Made by a program: the position numbers and the translations under genes. A stretch of DNA of 64,000 nucleotides, taken from Dendrophyllia cribrosa (taxonomy: Eukaryota; Cnidaria; Anthozoa; Scleractinia; Dendrophylliidae). The notes below the pieces were generated by a model. That model was not told where the DNA came from. It did not search any database and worked only from the letters and a program-made list of their open reading frames with translations. The DNA lies in the NCBI GenBank assembly GCA_024195265.1, contig JAJLRJ010000005.1:18904036-18968035 (forward strand), in the 5' to 3' direction. Positions 18,308-30,200 of this stretch are shown piece by piece (the stretch's first letter is position 1; every line of letters starts with the position of its first letter).

Positions 18308-18787
18308 TAAGTGATGCTCCACATAAGAACTACCGTAAACTTTATTGTTCTGCCGCATTAGCTCTTTCCCACATAGAATATCTTTGATTTTAAGAATAGA
18401 GGAGGGGCTGATGGTTCATAATTATATTTCAGTATAAAAATAAAGAAAATCCATTTGCGTCAAATAAATTTTGGGAAATGTTTGTGCTTAACCAATCAGA
18501 ATAGCAGAAGACAATAGCTAATAATTTTGCTTATTTGATGAAGTTCCCCAAATACAATATCTTTTAAAAATTGCATGTTGTGCGATTGGGTCTCAAATTA
18601 CTTGAAACCTTAAAATAATTGGACAAAATGCACCTTGAACCTTAACTTTTTAGCGGTTTACGAGTCTAGGCCAATCAGATCACTAGTTGTAACAATGAAA
18701 AAAGTTGACATTCCATCGTGCATTGCGTTTCAGCACTTACCTTCCTATGCGGATCATTACTTAATTAATTTATTTATTTGCACGCAC

Positions 18788-19058
18788 CTTCACCTTCCGT
18801 TTCGTGAGTTTCCTTTTGTTTCCATGCGGATGCATCACGGAGAAATAACGTTCAATGGCGACAGCAAGCAAAGTAAAAGCCGAGCAAGCCCCACCAACCC
18901 ATCCAAAGTTACCACCTGTCACCAGTCGGCACAAAACTGTTCCAATCAGCCCATCTGGGTGGGTGAAAGTGCTGCGAAAAATTGTCTTTGGTGCGAGCAA
19001 AGTGACGTACACTACATCCGCTACAGCGAGGTTCAAAAGGAGATAATTTATGGGGATC
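18788..19058 (-). CDS. GPCR exon: TM2 and TM3
   Basis: A 271-bp exon: one leftover base then 90 codons. It is bounded by an acceptor (TTGCTTTACAG) and a donor (AAG/GTGCGTG). TM2 is IPINYLLLNLAVADVVYV with the canonical N-L-A-V-A-D. TM3 follows the disulphide cysteine (TVLCRLV) and ends in ERYFSVMHP, the E/DRY motif. TM1 and the N-terminus must be on an exon further upstream (higher coordinates), but none was found in the window. A 4.9-kb palindrome begins 34 bp upstream of this exon, so the upstream intron carries it. Confidence 0.88.
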
Positions 19059-19478
19059 CTGTAAAGCAATATCAATGTTAGTATAACCGCAGAGTTATGT
19101 TCAGGATTGCAGATAATTAGATGCATGACAGTAGTAGTAGATGGTCAGATTTAACCCCGCGAATGGATAGGTAAGGATAGGTAAGGATAGGTAAATCATT
19201 AATATGCATTAGTGGATAGGTGGATTAGGTGCCTAGGTGATGACGTAGTTTGGGATAGGTAACTTATTAATATGTATTATCAATTACCTATACCTTTTGT
19301 GTTAATAAATGACTAGGGATAGTGCCTAGGTAAATCATTGATATGTACATAATTACCTTCCGCACCCATTTCAAAACAATAGACATGCCCAAACTTGCCC
19401 GCTCTATTCCAACTCACTTCAAAACAAAACACAACTGACACAGATATCCTTTACATGCAGACATAGATCAAAACAATA

Positions 19479-19536
19479 TGCCTTGACCAGGACTCGAACC
19501 TGAGTTACTGCGGCCACAACGCTAGACCATCAAAGC
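19479..19536 (-). other. Truncated tRNA-like sequence, left arm
   Basis: The same 58-nt sequence as at 23327-23384, inverted. See that entry for the structure. Confidence 0.45.
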
Positions 19537-20022
19537 TGTGGTTGATATTATAGCTGAATAAACTAATTAGAGGTTTCCGAAACATTCAAGTTTAGAAGCA
19601 ATAAAATTGCACAGTGTAAAAGAAACCACTTCTTATTCGTTTCTACCGCAACATTCTCATTGCCGCTTCATCGCTAGCCTCTATATCGATTTTCAGTTTC
19701 CCAGCCATCACCCACTTTAAGTTTTAATTTCTTTTCCGGTAGCTTCAATGTTCAAACTTTTAATTATGCGAACATACACTGAACTAAATTTGCATGAAAA
19801 ATTAGCACCTCGGAAAAATAAACAAAGTAACCAATTACATGCGTTACTCAAACAATAAACCCACACTCTGTTTAAGTAAAACTATATTTAATAATAACAA
19901 AACGCATTAAGGTTTCATCAAATCATTATGTCAACAAAAGCTGTTTTATTTAGAACAACTTAAATCCATATACTACACAAATGATAAGGAAATCAAGAAC
20001 AAAATGTTAGAATGAAATAGCT

Positions 20023-20301
20023 TTACGGACGTAGCGCGAATTCACTATAAGGCCGTATTGCACTCCTAAAGCTTTGTTGCCTTTTTTCGGAAGCAAAGGT
20101 TTCCTCTGAAAACGATTTTACGTTTGGTTCATCTCCGTGTAAGTAAATCCACTTTGTTTTATCGTTTGAATAATGTCTTAATTTAACTGGAGAACTCGGA
20201 CGGGGTTGTAAGGATTTTGGGAACTGGTATATTTCTATAACGCCACGTTTATCATCCAAGAAATTTATTATTCGAGGCTGTTTTTGCAAATCCTTGATCA
20301 T
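20023..20301 (-). other. 92-aa open frame, left palindrome arm
   Basis: A 92-aa frame starting MIKDLQKQPRIINFLDDKRG and ending YSEFALRP. Its protein is identical to the frame at 22562-22840 in the other arm. It looks charged and globular with no signal or membrane segment. The family is not recognised. It may be an exon captured by the element or a chance frame. Confidence 0.35.
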
Positions 20302-20344
20302 ATATATAAAATGTAACTAGATATCCGCGTTTACTGTTGTGATC

Positions 20345-20607
20345 AAATGATAGGGGTACAGGAGGGGTACAAGAGGGGTACAGGAGGGGTACAGGAGGGG
20401 TACAGAAAGGGTACAGGAGGGGTACAGGAGGGGTACAGAAAGGGTACAGGAGGGGTACAGGAGGGGTACAGAAAGGGTACAGGAAGGGTACAGGAAGGGT
20501 ACAGGAGGGGTACAGAAAGGGTACAGGAGGGGTACAGGAGGGGTACAGGAGGGGTACAGAAAGGGTACAGGAGGGGTACAGAAAGGGCACAGGAGGGGTA
20601 CAGGAGT
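20345..20607. repeat. GGGGTACAGGA minisatellite, left arm
   Basis: Tandem 11-12-bp units (AGGGGTACAGG with AAAGGGTACAG variants) over about 263 bp. The inverted counterpart at 22387-22513 is half as long. Confidence 0.85.
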
Positions 20608-21396
20608 TTTCTTCACCACCATAATTCTATTATTTCACCACCACCATAATTCTATTATTTTCACCACCACCACCACCGCCACCACAACTCTATTATTTTC
20701 ACCACCATAATTCTATTATTTTCACCACCATAATTCTATTATTTTCACCACCACCACAATTCTATTATTTTCACCACCACCACCACCACCACCGCCACCA
20801 CCGCCACCACAATTCTATTATTTTCACCACCTCCACAATTCTATTATTTTCACCACCACCACAATTCTATTTTTTTCACCACCACCACCACCACCACCAC
20901 CACCACCGCCACCACAATTCTATTATTTTCACCACCATAATTCTATTTTTTTTACCACCACCACAATTCTATTATTTTCACCACCACCACCACCACCACC
21001 GCCACCACAATTCTATTATTTTCACCACCTCCACAATTCTATTATTTTCACCACCACCACAATTCTATTATTTTCACCACCACCACCACCACCACCGCCA
21101 CCATAATTCTATTATTTTCACCACCTCCACCACCACAATTCTATTATTTTCACCACCACCACAATTCTATTATTTTCACCACTTACCACCACTACCACCA
21201 CCACCACCACCATAATTCTATTATTTTCACCACCATAATTCTATTATTTTCACCACCACCACAATTCTATTATTTTCACCACCACCACCACCGCCACCAC
21301 AATTCTATTATTTTCACCACTTACCACCACCACCACCACAATTCTCTTGTTTTCACCACCACCACCACAATTCTATTGTTTTCACCACCAATAAAG
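20608..21396. repeat. CACCAC/ATTCTATTATTTT compound satellite, left arm
   Basis: Alternating CACCACCAC runs and AATTCTATTATTTTCACC blocks. All reading frames here are low complexity. The inverted counterpart is at 21704-22386. Confidence 0.85.
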
Positions 21397-21420
21397 ACCT
21401 TTAACGAAATGTTTACCTTA

Positions 21421-21683
21421 AAAAGACAAGGACACAAAGGACAAAACAAGGACACAAGGGACAATTTAAGGACAAAAAGGACAAAACGAGGACTATCAGG
21501 ACAAAAGGGACAATCGGGACATATCAAGTCTTAATCCCTCTCTTGTCGAGGCCTCCAGACATACCTAGATATGATATGTCCCGATTGTCCCTTTTGTCCT
21601 GATAGTCCTCGTTTTGTCCTTTTTGTCCTTAAATTGTCCCTTGTGTCCTTGTTTTGTCCTTTGTGTCCTTGTCTTTTTAAGGT
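21421..21683. repeat. Inverted GGACA-rich blocks around palindrome centre
   Basis: The left block (21421-21527) repeats GGACAAAA/GGACACAA units. The right block (21570-21683) is its inverse (TTTTGTCC). About 42 bp between them is the only sequence without an inverse partner, and it marks the palindrome centre. Confidence 0.8.
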
Positions 21684-21703
21684 AAACATTTCGTTAAAGG
21701 TCT

Positions 21704-22513
21704 TTATTGGTGGTGAAAACAATAGAATTGTGGTGGTGGTGGTGAAAACAAGAGAATTGTGGTGGTGGTGGTGGTGGTAAGTGGTGAAAATAATAGAATT
21801 GTGGTGGCGGTGGTGGTGGTGGTGGTGGTGGTGGTGGTGGTGGTGAAAATAATAGAATTGTGGTGGTGGTGAAAATAATAGAATTATGGTGGTGGTGGTA
21901 AGTGGTGAAAATAATAGAATTGTGGTGGTGGTGGTGGTGAAAATAATAGAATTGTGGTGGTGGAGGTGGTGAAAATAATAGAATTATGGTGGCGGTGGTG
22001 GTGGTGGTGAAAATAATAGAATTGTGGTGGCGGTGGTGGTGGTGGTGGTGGTGAAAATAATAGAATTGTGGTGGTGGTGAAAATAATAGAATTATGGTGG
22101 TGAAAATAATAGAATTGTGGTGGCGGTGGTGGTGGCGGTGGTGGTGAAAAAAATAGAATTGTGGTGGTGGTGAAAATAATAGAATTGTGGAGGTGGTGAA
22201 AATAATAGAATTGTGGTGGCGGTGGTGGTGGTGGTGGTGGTGAAAATAATAGAATTGTGGTGGTGGTGAAAATAATAGAATTATGGTGGTGAAAATAATA
22301 GAATTGTGGTGGCGGTGGTGGTGGTGGTGGTGAAAATAATAGAATTATGGTGGTGGTGAAAATAATAGAATTATGGTGGTGAAGAAAACTCCTGTACCCC
22401 TCCTGTGCCCTTTCTGTACCCCTCCTGTACCTTTTCTGTACCCCTCCTGTACCCCTCCTGTACCCCTCCTGTACCCTTTCTGTACCCCTCCTGTACCCCT
22501 CCTGTACCCCTAT
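21704..22513. repeat. GGTGGT compound satellite and TACCCCTCCTG minisatellite, right arm
   Basis: The inverse of the left-arm blocks: GTGGTGGTG runs with AAAATAATAGAATT spacers to 22386, then TACCCCTCCTG units to 22513. Unit number differs from the left arm. Confidence 0.85.
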
Positions 22514-22561
22514 CATTTGATCACAACAGTAAACGCGGATATCTAGTTACATTTTATATAT

Positions 22562-22840
22562 ATGATCAAGGATTTGCAAAAACAGCCTCGAATAATAAAT
22601 TTCTTGGATGATAAACGTGGCGTTATAGAAATATACCAGTTCCCAAAATCCTTACAACCCCGTCCGAGTTCTCCAGTTAAATTAAGACATTATTCAAACG
22701 ATAAAACAAAGTGGATTTACTTACACGGAGATGAACCAAACGTAAAATCGTTTTCAGAGGAAACCTTTGCTTCCGAAAAAAGGCAACAAAGCTTTAGGAG
22801 TGCAATACGGCCTTATAGCGAATTCGCGCTACGTCCGTAA
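22562..22840 (+). other. 92-aa open frame, right palindrome arm
   Basis: An inverse copy of the frame at 20023-20301 with identical translation. Preservation of the frame in both arms is consistent with recent duplication or gene conversion and does not by itself prove coding. Confidence 0.35.
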
Positions 22841-23326
22841 AGCTATTTCATTCTAACATTTTGTTCTTGATTTCCTTATCATTTGTGTAGTATATGGATT
22901 TAAGTTGTTCTAAATAAAACAGCTTTTGTTGACATAATGATTTGATGAAACCTTAATGCGTTTTGTTATTATTAAATATAGTTTTACTTAAACAGAGTGT
23001 GGGTTTATTGTTTGAGTAACGCATGTAATTGGTTGCTTTGTTTATTTTTCCGAGGTGCTAATTTTTCATGCAAATTTAGTTCAGTGTATGTTCGCATAAT
23101 TAAAAGTTTGAACATTGAAGCTACCGGAAAAGAAATTAAAACTTAAAGTGGGTGATGGCTGGGAAACTGAAAATCGATATAGAGGCTAGCGATGAAGCGG
23201 CAATGAGAATGTTGCGGTAGAAACGAATAAGAAGTGGTTTCTTTTACACTGTGCAATTTTATTGCTTCTAAACTTGAATGTTTCGGAAACCTCTAATTAG
23301 TTTATTCAGCTATAATATCAACCACA

Positions 23327-23384
23327 GCTTTGATGGTCTAGCGTTGTGGCCGCAGTAACTCAGGTTCGAGTCCTGGTCAAGGCA
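23327..23384 (+). other. Truncated tRNA-like sequence, right arm
   Basis: The first 7 bases (GCTTTGA) pair with TCAAGGC near the 3' end (one G-U). An A-box-like TGGTCTAGCG follows. A T-arm CAGGTTCGAGTCCTG with a perfect 4-bp stem contains a B-box. At about 58 nt it is too short to hold a full anticodon arm. It is thus a tRNA-derived remnant (SINE head or degenerate tRNA), resembling the ends of tRNA-Glu. The inverse copy is at 19479-19536. Confidence 0.5.
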
Positions 23385-24009
23385 TATTGTTTTGATCTAT
23401 GTCTGCATGTAAAGGATATCTGTGTCAGTTGTGTTTTGTTTTGAAGTGAGTTGGAATAGAGCGGGCAAGTTTGGGCATGTCTATTGTTTTGAAATGGGTG
23501 CGGAAGGTAATTATGTACATATCAATGATTTACCTAGGCACTATCCCTAGTCATTTATTAACACAAAAGGTATAGGTAATTGATAATACATATTAATAAG
23601 TTACCTATCCCAAACTACGTCATCACCTAGGCACCTAATCCACCTATCCACTAATGCATATTAATGATTTACCTATCCTTACCTATCCTTACCTATCCAT
23701 TCGCGGGGTTAAATCTGACCATCTACTATTACTCATGACAAATTTAATAAGCGTCACAAAGTGTCCTCTTGTTCTTTAACTCAACTTCAACATAACTTGT
23801 TTTCAAAAATTCAGACAATAAACGTCACGAAGTGTCCCCGAAATTCTACTCTTTAAGTAAAGATAAACAGGTGTGTTTACCCTAACCTAAAAACAACACT
23901 ACCACTAATGCTTATCTTACATTTCAAAAAAGATAGTTAACACTTAGACTTAATGGTGTCATGTTTGTCATGCATCTAATTATCTGCAATCCTGGGCATA
24001 AGTGAACAG

Positions 24010-24943
24010 CAGATGGTTAACAAATATTAAGTGTTGAAAGCAGGAGGAAATGAACTTAGAGTAAAGTTATGTGGCCATTTTTAGCGGTTTGAAAACTCCC
24101 GCCGGGACCTGAAACTTGCGACATTTTGAGCGCGGCCAAAAATGTATTAATGACGTCATTCCTGTGTTCGATCACAACAAAACATGGCTGAGAAGGGGAC
24201 GAACCCGGGGCTAAAATACGCTTCAGCCACATTTAATCGAAATAATCCTTGCCAAAACTCCACTGTAAAACGAGTGACGCGCTCAGTTGTAAACACACTA
24301 ATGACGTTAGTAGAACCCAGGTCCATGTCTAATGTGCCCAATTTGCGTCGCTTGTTAAAATATGTTCCTGCCACTTCAAGTGACTTATTTTTCCATTAAA
24401 ATAATTCTCAAAATACCTTTTTTCAGATTACCGAAAAAAAACGGTACTGAAATTTCACTTCATGTGCACTGCAAGGGGCGGGGAAGTGGCCGCGCTGATT
24501 TTAAACGTTTATAACTTAAAAATAATTAAATCTATAAGCACAGGAGCCGATAACCACCAAACTTTCTGAAGTTTTTTAAAGTTTATTTGGAAACAATTAA
24601 AATGTCTGCCAATAATATGTGATTTTACCATGACAACCATGTTTGACAGCCAATGTTTAAATGAGGTAAGTAACGTGGCAGCTTAGAAAACAAAGGGTGC
24701 AGTAACTTTGACACCTTTAAAATATTTTCTCATTTTTATATTTAATTGATTTTTAGTGCTTTTTGGTCAATTTTGGCACTTTTCTGATATCATGAAAATG
24801 TAAGATGGCGGATCCAAGATGGCTGCTGATTGAAGATCATGATCACTACGCTATATGACGTCATCAGATCATGTGACCAAGAAAATCACCGTTTGAAAAG
24901 GGTTTTAAAGGAGAGCCATAGCAAAATATGGGCGGGGAGGAGG
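24010..24943. other. No gene seen
   Basis: Mixed AT-rich DNA with isolated CpG-containing stretches; only short chance frames. No repeat boundaries could be supported. Confidence 0.5.
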
Positions 24944-25450
24944 CGGGGAGGGGGGGGGGGGGGGGGGGGGGGGTGCTCCCTTATATACGCTTTATAGGTA
25001 TGTGCCGCACTGCCGCCCGATAGGGTAGGGTTTTTGAGGTGCTCAGTCCTTAAAAAGGGTATCCTTTTTGGTATTTTTGGTATTGTGATCCTTAGATATA
25101 GAGCGTTTTCACTTGACGTCATAGCCGCCATTTTGATGTTCCCGTACAAAAGAATTTTAATTAACCTCTTTTGTTAGGAACACCAACATGGCTGCCATGG
25201 CCTTTGTCATTTGAGTCCCACGGGACTGAAGGTCACGTGAGTGAAACGCTCTATTCCTTAGATAGGGTCACTAAATTGCAGTATCCACTCCAACACGCAA
25301 AACGAAAAAGGTATGGTCTGTTAAAACTGTACTACACGCCTGGTTTTGGGCCTTAAAAAGGGTATCAGGTCTCGATTTTCAACCCTTAAATAGGGTCAGG
25401 GTTTGAGAACCTTGGCGGCACACACCTATCCTTAATTGTCGGGAGTATCC
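24944..25450. repeat. Poly-G-headed repeat, split by a MITE
   Basis: Starts with a run of about 30 G, then GTGCTCCCTTATATACGC and TATGTGCCGC. It ends with GGCGGCACACACCTA and GGGAGTATCCCC, an inverted version of the start. Internally it repeats CCTTAAAAAGGGTATC. The MITE at 25098-25255 is inserted in it. Similar G-headed, CCGC-containing sequence is at 27208-30800. Confidence 0.65.
25098..25255. mobile_element. hAT-like MITE with 8-bp target duplication
   Basis: A 158-bp element with ends TAGAGCGTTTTCAC and GTGAAACGCTCTA, flanked by exact CCTTAGAT duplications (25090-25097, 25256-25263). An 8-bp duplication is the hallmark of hAT transposition. Confidence 0.8.
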
Positions 25451-26229
25451 CCTCGGGAATATGCATGGAGTAGTCATAAAATTTGGAAGCCATTTTATTG
25501 TTTCCTTTTTATCAATAGGATTCGGTTTTTGTGATGTGCCTAATTATCTTGGTAATTGTTAGTTAAGAGAAATTTCAAATAACCCGTGAAATAGAAATTA
25601 GACACTTCTTTTGAGTGAAAGGCCTGAATATTTTCAGGTTGCTTTTTGAACTGCTTAAGTTGATAGCTCACATATATGATTTTCATAATTATATTCATAT
25701 TGACTAATTCTATTGTTTTGTTTTGTTTACTTCTGACAATTTACCAATAACTGTTTTATTTCACGGGTTTTGTGATGTCACCCTATCGGTTTCGACCTCA
25801 ATTAATCACAAAAACGGCATCCAATAATTATTTATGAGTATACCTCATATCTCGGTTTCTCAATATAACAACGCAAACAAGAGAGTTTCCAACGATGTTT
25901 GCAATGGTAAGTACAGAGAGCACTGTTATTGATGATTCGGGCATCACTTCTAAAGGTTTAAGCGCTTGCCTCGCCCTTTATATGTACCTGAAAATTAAAA
26001 AAGAAATACAATTTTTTCCCCTAAATTTTGCAATTTTCTCACAATGGGTTTTAAATGTTGTTCGCAATCGTAGGACGGTTTTTATACTTCAGCCGCTAAG
26101 CTGGTTTAAAACTATTTCTGGAGTCGCGCAGTGATGTCGATGCCATTGGCTTTTTTTTAATGAATCTGGAAAGGTTACGCAATCGTTCAGTTGCACTTGT
26201 AATATATTGCCCTTTCTTGTGTTTTAACC
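25451..26229. other. No gene seen
   Basis: AT-rich intergenic DNA. The longest frames are short and without recognisable motifs. Confidence 0.5.
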
Positions 26230-26626
26230 AAATACAATACAATACAATACAATACAATACAATACAATACAATGCAATGCAATGCAATGCAATGCAATGC
26301 AATGCAATACAATACAATGCAATGCAATGCAATCCAATCCAATGCAATGCAATGCAATGCAATGCAATACAATACAATGCAATGCAATGCAATACAATTC
26401 AATACAACTCAATGCTATATACATGTAATATAATACAATACAATACAATTCAATGCAATACAATACAACTCAATACAATACAATTCTATACAATACAATA
26501 CAATACAATACAATATAATGTAATACAAAACAACACAATACAATACAATACAATACAATACAATGTAATGCAATACAATGCAATACAATGCAATGCAATG
26601 CAATGCAATGCAATACAATACAATGT
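26230..26626. repeat. AATAC/AATGC pentanucleotide microsatellite
   Basis: About 397 bp of 5-bp units, mainly AATAC and AATGC in alternating blocks with rare variants. Because 5 is not a multiple of 3, all frames read through as Tyr/Ile/Met/Gln-type low-complexity peptides; these are not genes. Confidence 0.95.
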
Positions 26627-27207
26627 AAATTACTTAGCGTCGTTCTAAAACACTCAAAATGCTCTGGAATGTCTCCTTGAATTGTATTTTGCAGAGCTGC
26701 GCAACATGACTAAAGCACCACCGAGCACAGGCGGTCCAAGCTCATGAGCAAGAGTCACGTCAAGGACACGTCCTGGAAATCTGACAGTGGTGCCTGTGCA
26801 CCGAGCCAGGGAATCCATTTGAGAGATGTTAAGGTTTCCGTAGACGAAATTTTAGCCCCTTGGATATTTTAGGAAACTTTTTTGGAAAGCTTGCGACTTG
26901 TCCATTTCAGATTTCAATCCGGGTTGGTCTCCCAAAACTGTGTCAGCATTGTTAAGTGTAGTAAAAGTAAGCATTGCGAGTTTGATTGTCAAGCATATGA
27001 AAGTCGATGCCACTAACATGTGGTCTCCAGTTCCACATTGCGTCTGTTATACCATCAAAATACACGCGATTGATTTGTGAGCCATTCGATTGCAGGTCAG
27101 AATCTTCAAATAAGGATAACATTACTTTACATCCAGCCAGCAGTCAGTTTGGTCTGCTTAACATTTAAAGTCAGCCTGTTATCGGAGTATCAACTACATA
27201 TCTGAAT
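26627..27207. other. No gene seen
   Basis: Unremarkable AT-rich sequence with short frames only. Confidence 0.5.
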
Positions 27208-30200
27208 CCCGGGGGGGGGGGGGGGGGGTATACTCTGCAAATTTTTGGGTGGGGGTGTGCCGCTGGGACTCTGAGACCCTTAGCCTGTACTAGACCATTT
27301 TAAAGAGCATATGACACGAAATTTTTTTCTTCGGTTTCTTGTAGTTTAATATGTATAAAAAACGACTACAAGCTTTTAAAGTGTTCGAAATTTCGAAAAA
27401 GCCTTTTTTTTCACCTTCAAAATACGCGCTTTTAGCCTAAAAAGTGACCCCGCCATCGCGCGGCCAAAAGGTCACGTGACATGCCCTGTGACGTAAAAAC
27501 GTGTACACCACATTGAAAACAAACATGGCGGAAAGAGAGGAAAGACCGAAAGACTGGAAAAAAATGCTTGGCTTGAGCGCCTAAAAAGACAATTTGCTCT
27601 AGCAATTCATAACTTCGGACCAAACAGTGCATTACTTTTCTTCCTATCCGACAGGTATAGTAAACTGAGTTCGATTTCTCCAACAAAACCGTACAGACTT
27701 CTTCGAATCCGAGAGCAACCACATGCCACACTGCTTCTTTAGAGCTCGACTCGCGGCGACTTGGCATGCACACTTTGATCGCTATCTCACGTAGGATCCA
27801 CAAACGAAGAAGCCCGCTTGGAAATGAGATAATTTTAGCGAAGGTGCGGTGTTGAATTATGAGGATTCTTTCTAGATCTGGTTTAATCATGTTGGGTCTG
27901 GTTGAGACTAAAAAATAATAAAAAACCCAAAGAGCATGCATCTTGTTTATACTCATTATATAAATCGAAAACCTTCTTAAATATAGTATGACAAAACAGT
28001 ATACACTGCCATATTTAATTAGACTAAACAAGGTGCTTTTCAGAATTATTTCCTTCATTTGTCTGCAGAAAATATTATGGTTCAGAAGATACTTCCATTA
28101 GTATAGGGATTTCAAACAATTCTCTTTCCTTTTAAAATTATTGTACCTTGCCTAAATCTGTATATTTTTTATAATAGTTGTGTCCAATTTAGTTGTCTAC
28201 AGCTGCAAAGGAGTACACTGTAGGTCCTAATCTTTATAGTGTTAAAAGTACTAACAAGTATAAATCTTGAGTGTGCATCTTTATCCTTCAAAATGGTTTT
28301 CAGAGTATTTTGGTTAATGGTTTTGTGTCCACAACAGCAGTCACAGTGTTGCAAGTACACCAATAGCACAAAGGGATATTTAGAAAAGATTACAGGGTGC
28401 TTTAAATGGACAGATAGCTATATGAGTTTGTCTTATACTTACTTGGGGACCATTAACCCTAAAAGGTTTCCATTTTTCATGCCAATTACTCCACGCATTC
28501 TCACAATACTCATGATGCTCAAACTCCATAACCGCTGGGGCCACACTTACCGTAACCTATATATCTTGTAATCCATGATGGTCAGGAGTACCCATGGATT
28601 CTAACTAAGAATTGGCCAGACATATACCCTATAGGGTGGGGGGCTCCCACATAAAATGGACAGTAGTGATCATTAGAAATTTTGAAGGGAACCCCTAAAA
28701 GGTACTAGAGACCTGTTTTGTGAGTTTGGCTCACATCATTTTTTACCCCTAAGCATATTTCCTGTCAGCATATTTTCTGGTTTAAAACCCTAAAAGGTAT
28801 CAGAGTAACTCCTGACGGGTCATTTTTTATTCAAACGCCCTTGGTAGTACCAAACCCCATTCCCAGGAAATAAACTTTAGATATCATGCTTGTCTTCGAG
28901 CAGTGTCCCATAGAAAAAAACACTAATCTGTATTTCTCATCTGTTTTGTGAAATGTCCTCATATCATAATGGTTTACTCCCCTGTCCCCCAAAGGTCGAG
29001 TGTTTTTTTTTATTCTGATGAAATAAGAAGTATCTGGGCGATAAAAAGATGATTTTTATTTATTTATTGTCATTTACATGTACATATCAAGCAAAACTTT
29101 CACTTCAGCCTGGTGTAAAGGCCATGCTGTTCTCTTGCTTGTGCAGTGGAATACCCAGGCCATGCGATGAGTGGCTTTCAATCTTAAAATTGAATTATTA
29201 TAATGGTCAGTGGCATATACATGTACACTGTATACAAGATGGTATGGGTCTAGTTTTGTCCCAGTTCAAGTATTCGAAAACAACCATGTTACAAGCTGCT
29301 CTGAGAAATCTTCATTTCCAACAGACAAGATGAAAATAAGGCTAATAGCACAAATAAGTCAGAGTTTTAATCATACAACTTTCCTCAATCAAAACAACTC
29401 TTTGTTTCAATAATTAATAAGCTGGATAGGGTTAGCACAATAAATAATAATTGGTATATATATAACTATCATTTGCCACCTTTGTGTCTACATGTTCAAA
29501 TTATTGTTGGTGGCATATAAGCCCCAGGCCTAATGCAGGGAATATTATGTGGAACACGGCTAAAATAATAATTATTTTTTTCAACAACAACAGGGAATTT
29601 ACTTAGGGAAAATAGTGATATAAGAGAGAGAGAGATCCAGCTTTATAGCACATTTTTTTAAACTATCCCCAAGTACCGAAAACAACAAAAATAAGAAAAG
29701 GAAAACCATGTGAAATGCAAATTTGAGACAAAGCTTATATTTTAGTACAGAGTAATGGGTTAATTTATTTCATAAAATACAAATGTATTTCTAGCTAATG
29801 GTTGAAATGTAACAGTGTTTTAGAGATCTGTATTCATTTTTGTTGTTAGTGTTACTCACCCATATTCACTCGCTCCTCATTGCCGGTGTGGCTTTCCATT
29901 TTTATCCCTGAGCCACGAAAACAAGACTGTTGTGTTTCTCAGTACGGAATTTGGCATATTGTTTCGACTGAGCCATCGAAAGCGAGTAGTAGTGGTATTC
30001 TTTTGAAAACAAAAACCTCGAGGGTGCCTGCAAAGGTTTTCCAGCACTGTTTACATGAACACCCAGAGTAAGCGACCGGTTCTTCTTCGTATTATTCGTT
30101 CGATCTCGCCAATAACAACCTACACTTCTTCTCCTGGTGTCTCTTCTTCTTCCATGTAGCCTTCAGTCAATTCCTACGTCGACGAATCCTTCAAATCGCT

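Larger units (their letters stand above)
19092..24009. mobile_element. Giant palindromic (foldback) element, 4.9 kb
   Basis: Two arms of about 2.4 kb are inverted copies around a short centre near 21527-21569. Arm ends share AGGATTGCAGATAATTAGAT (19101 and inverted near 23985) and ATGGTCAGATTTAACCCCGC. The right arm has about 225 extra bases (23741-23966). Coding-like and tRNA-like stretches are base-identical or nearly so between arms, while the minisatellite blocks differ in length (about 263 versus 127 bp). This argues that both arms exist independently. It could be a foldback transposon or an inverted duplication; an assembly foldback artefact is not excluded. Confidence 0.75.

Noticed and set aside
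21884..22516. 210-aa proline/histidine-rich frame
   Set aside because: Pure CACCAC/GGTGGT satellite translation.
26096..26648. Several 67-162-aa frames on both strands
   Set aside because: Pentanucleotide microsatellite readthrough.
27432..28058. 208-aa - strand frame
   Set aside because: Starts in AT-rich non-coding DNA, ends inside the terminal inverted repeat of the TTAA element and shows no domain; treated as chance.
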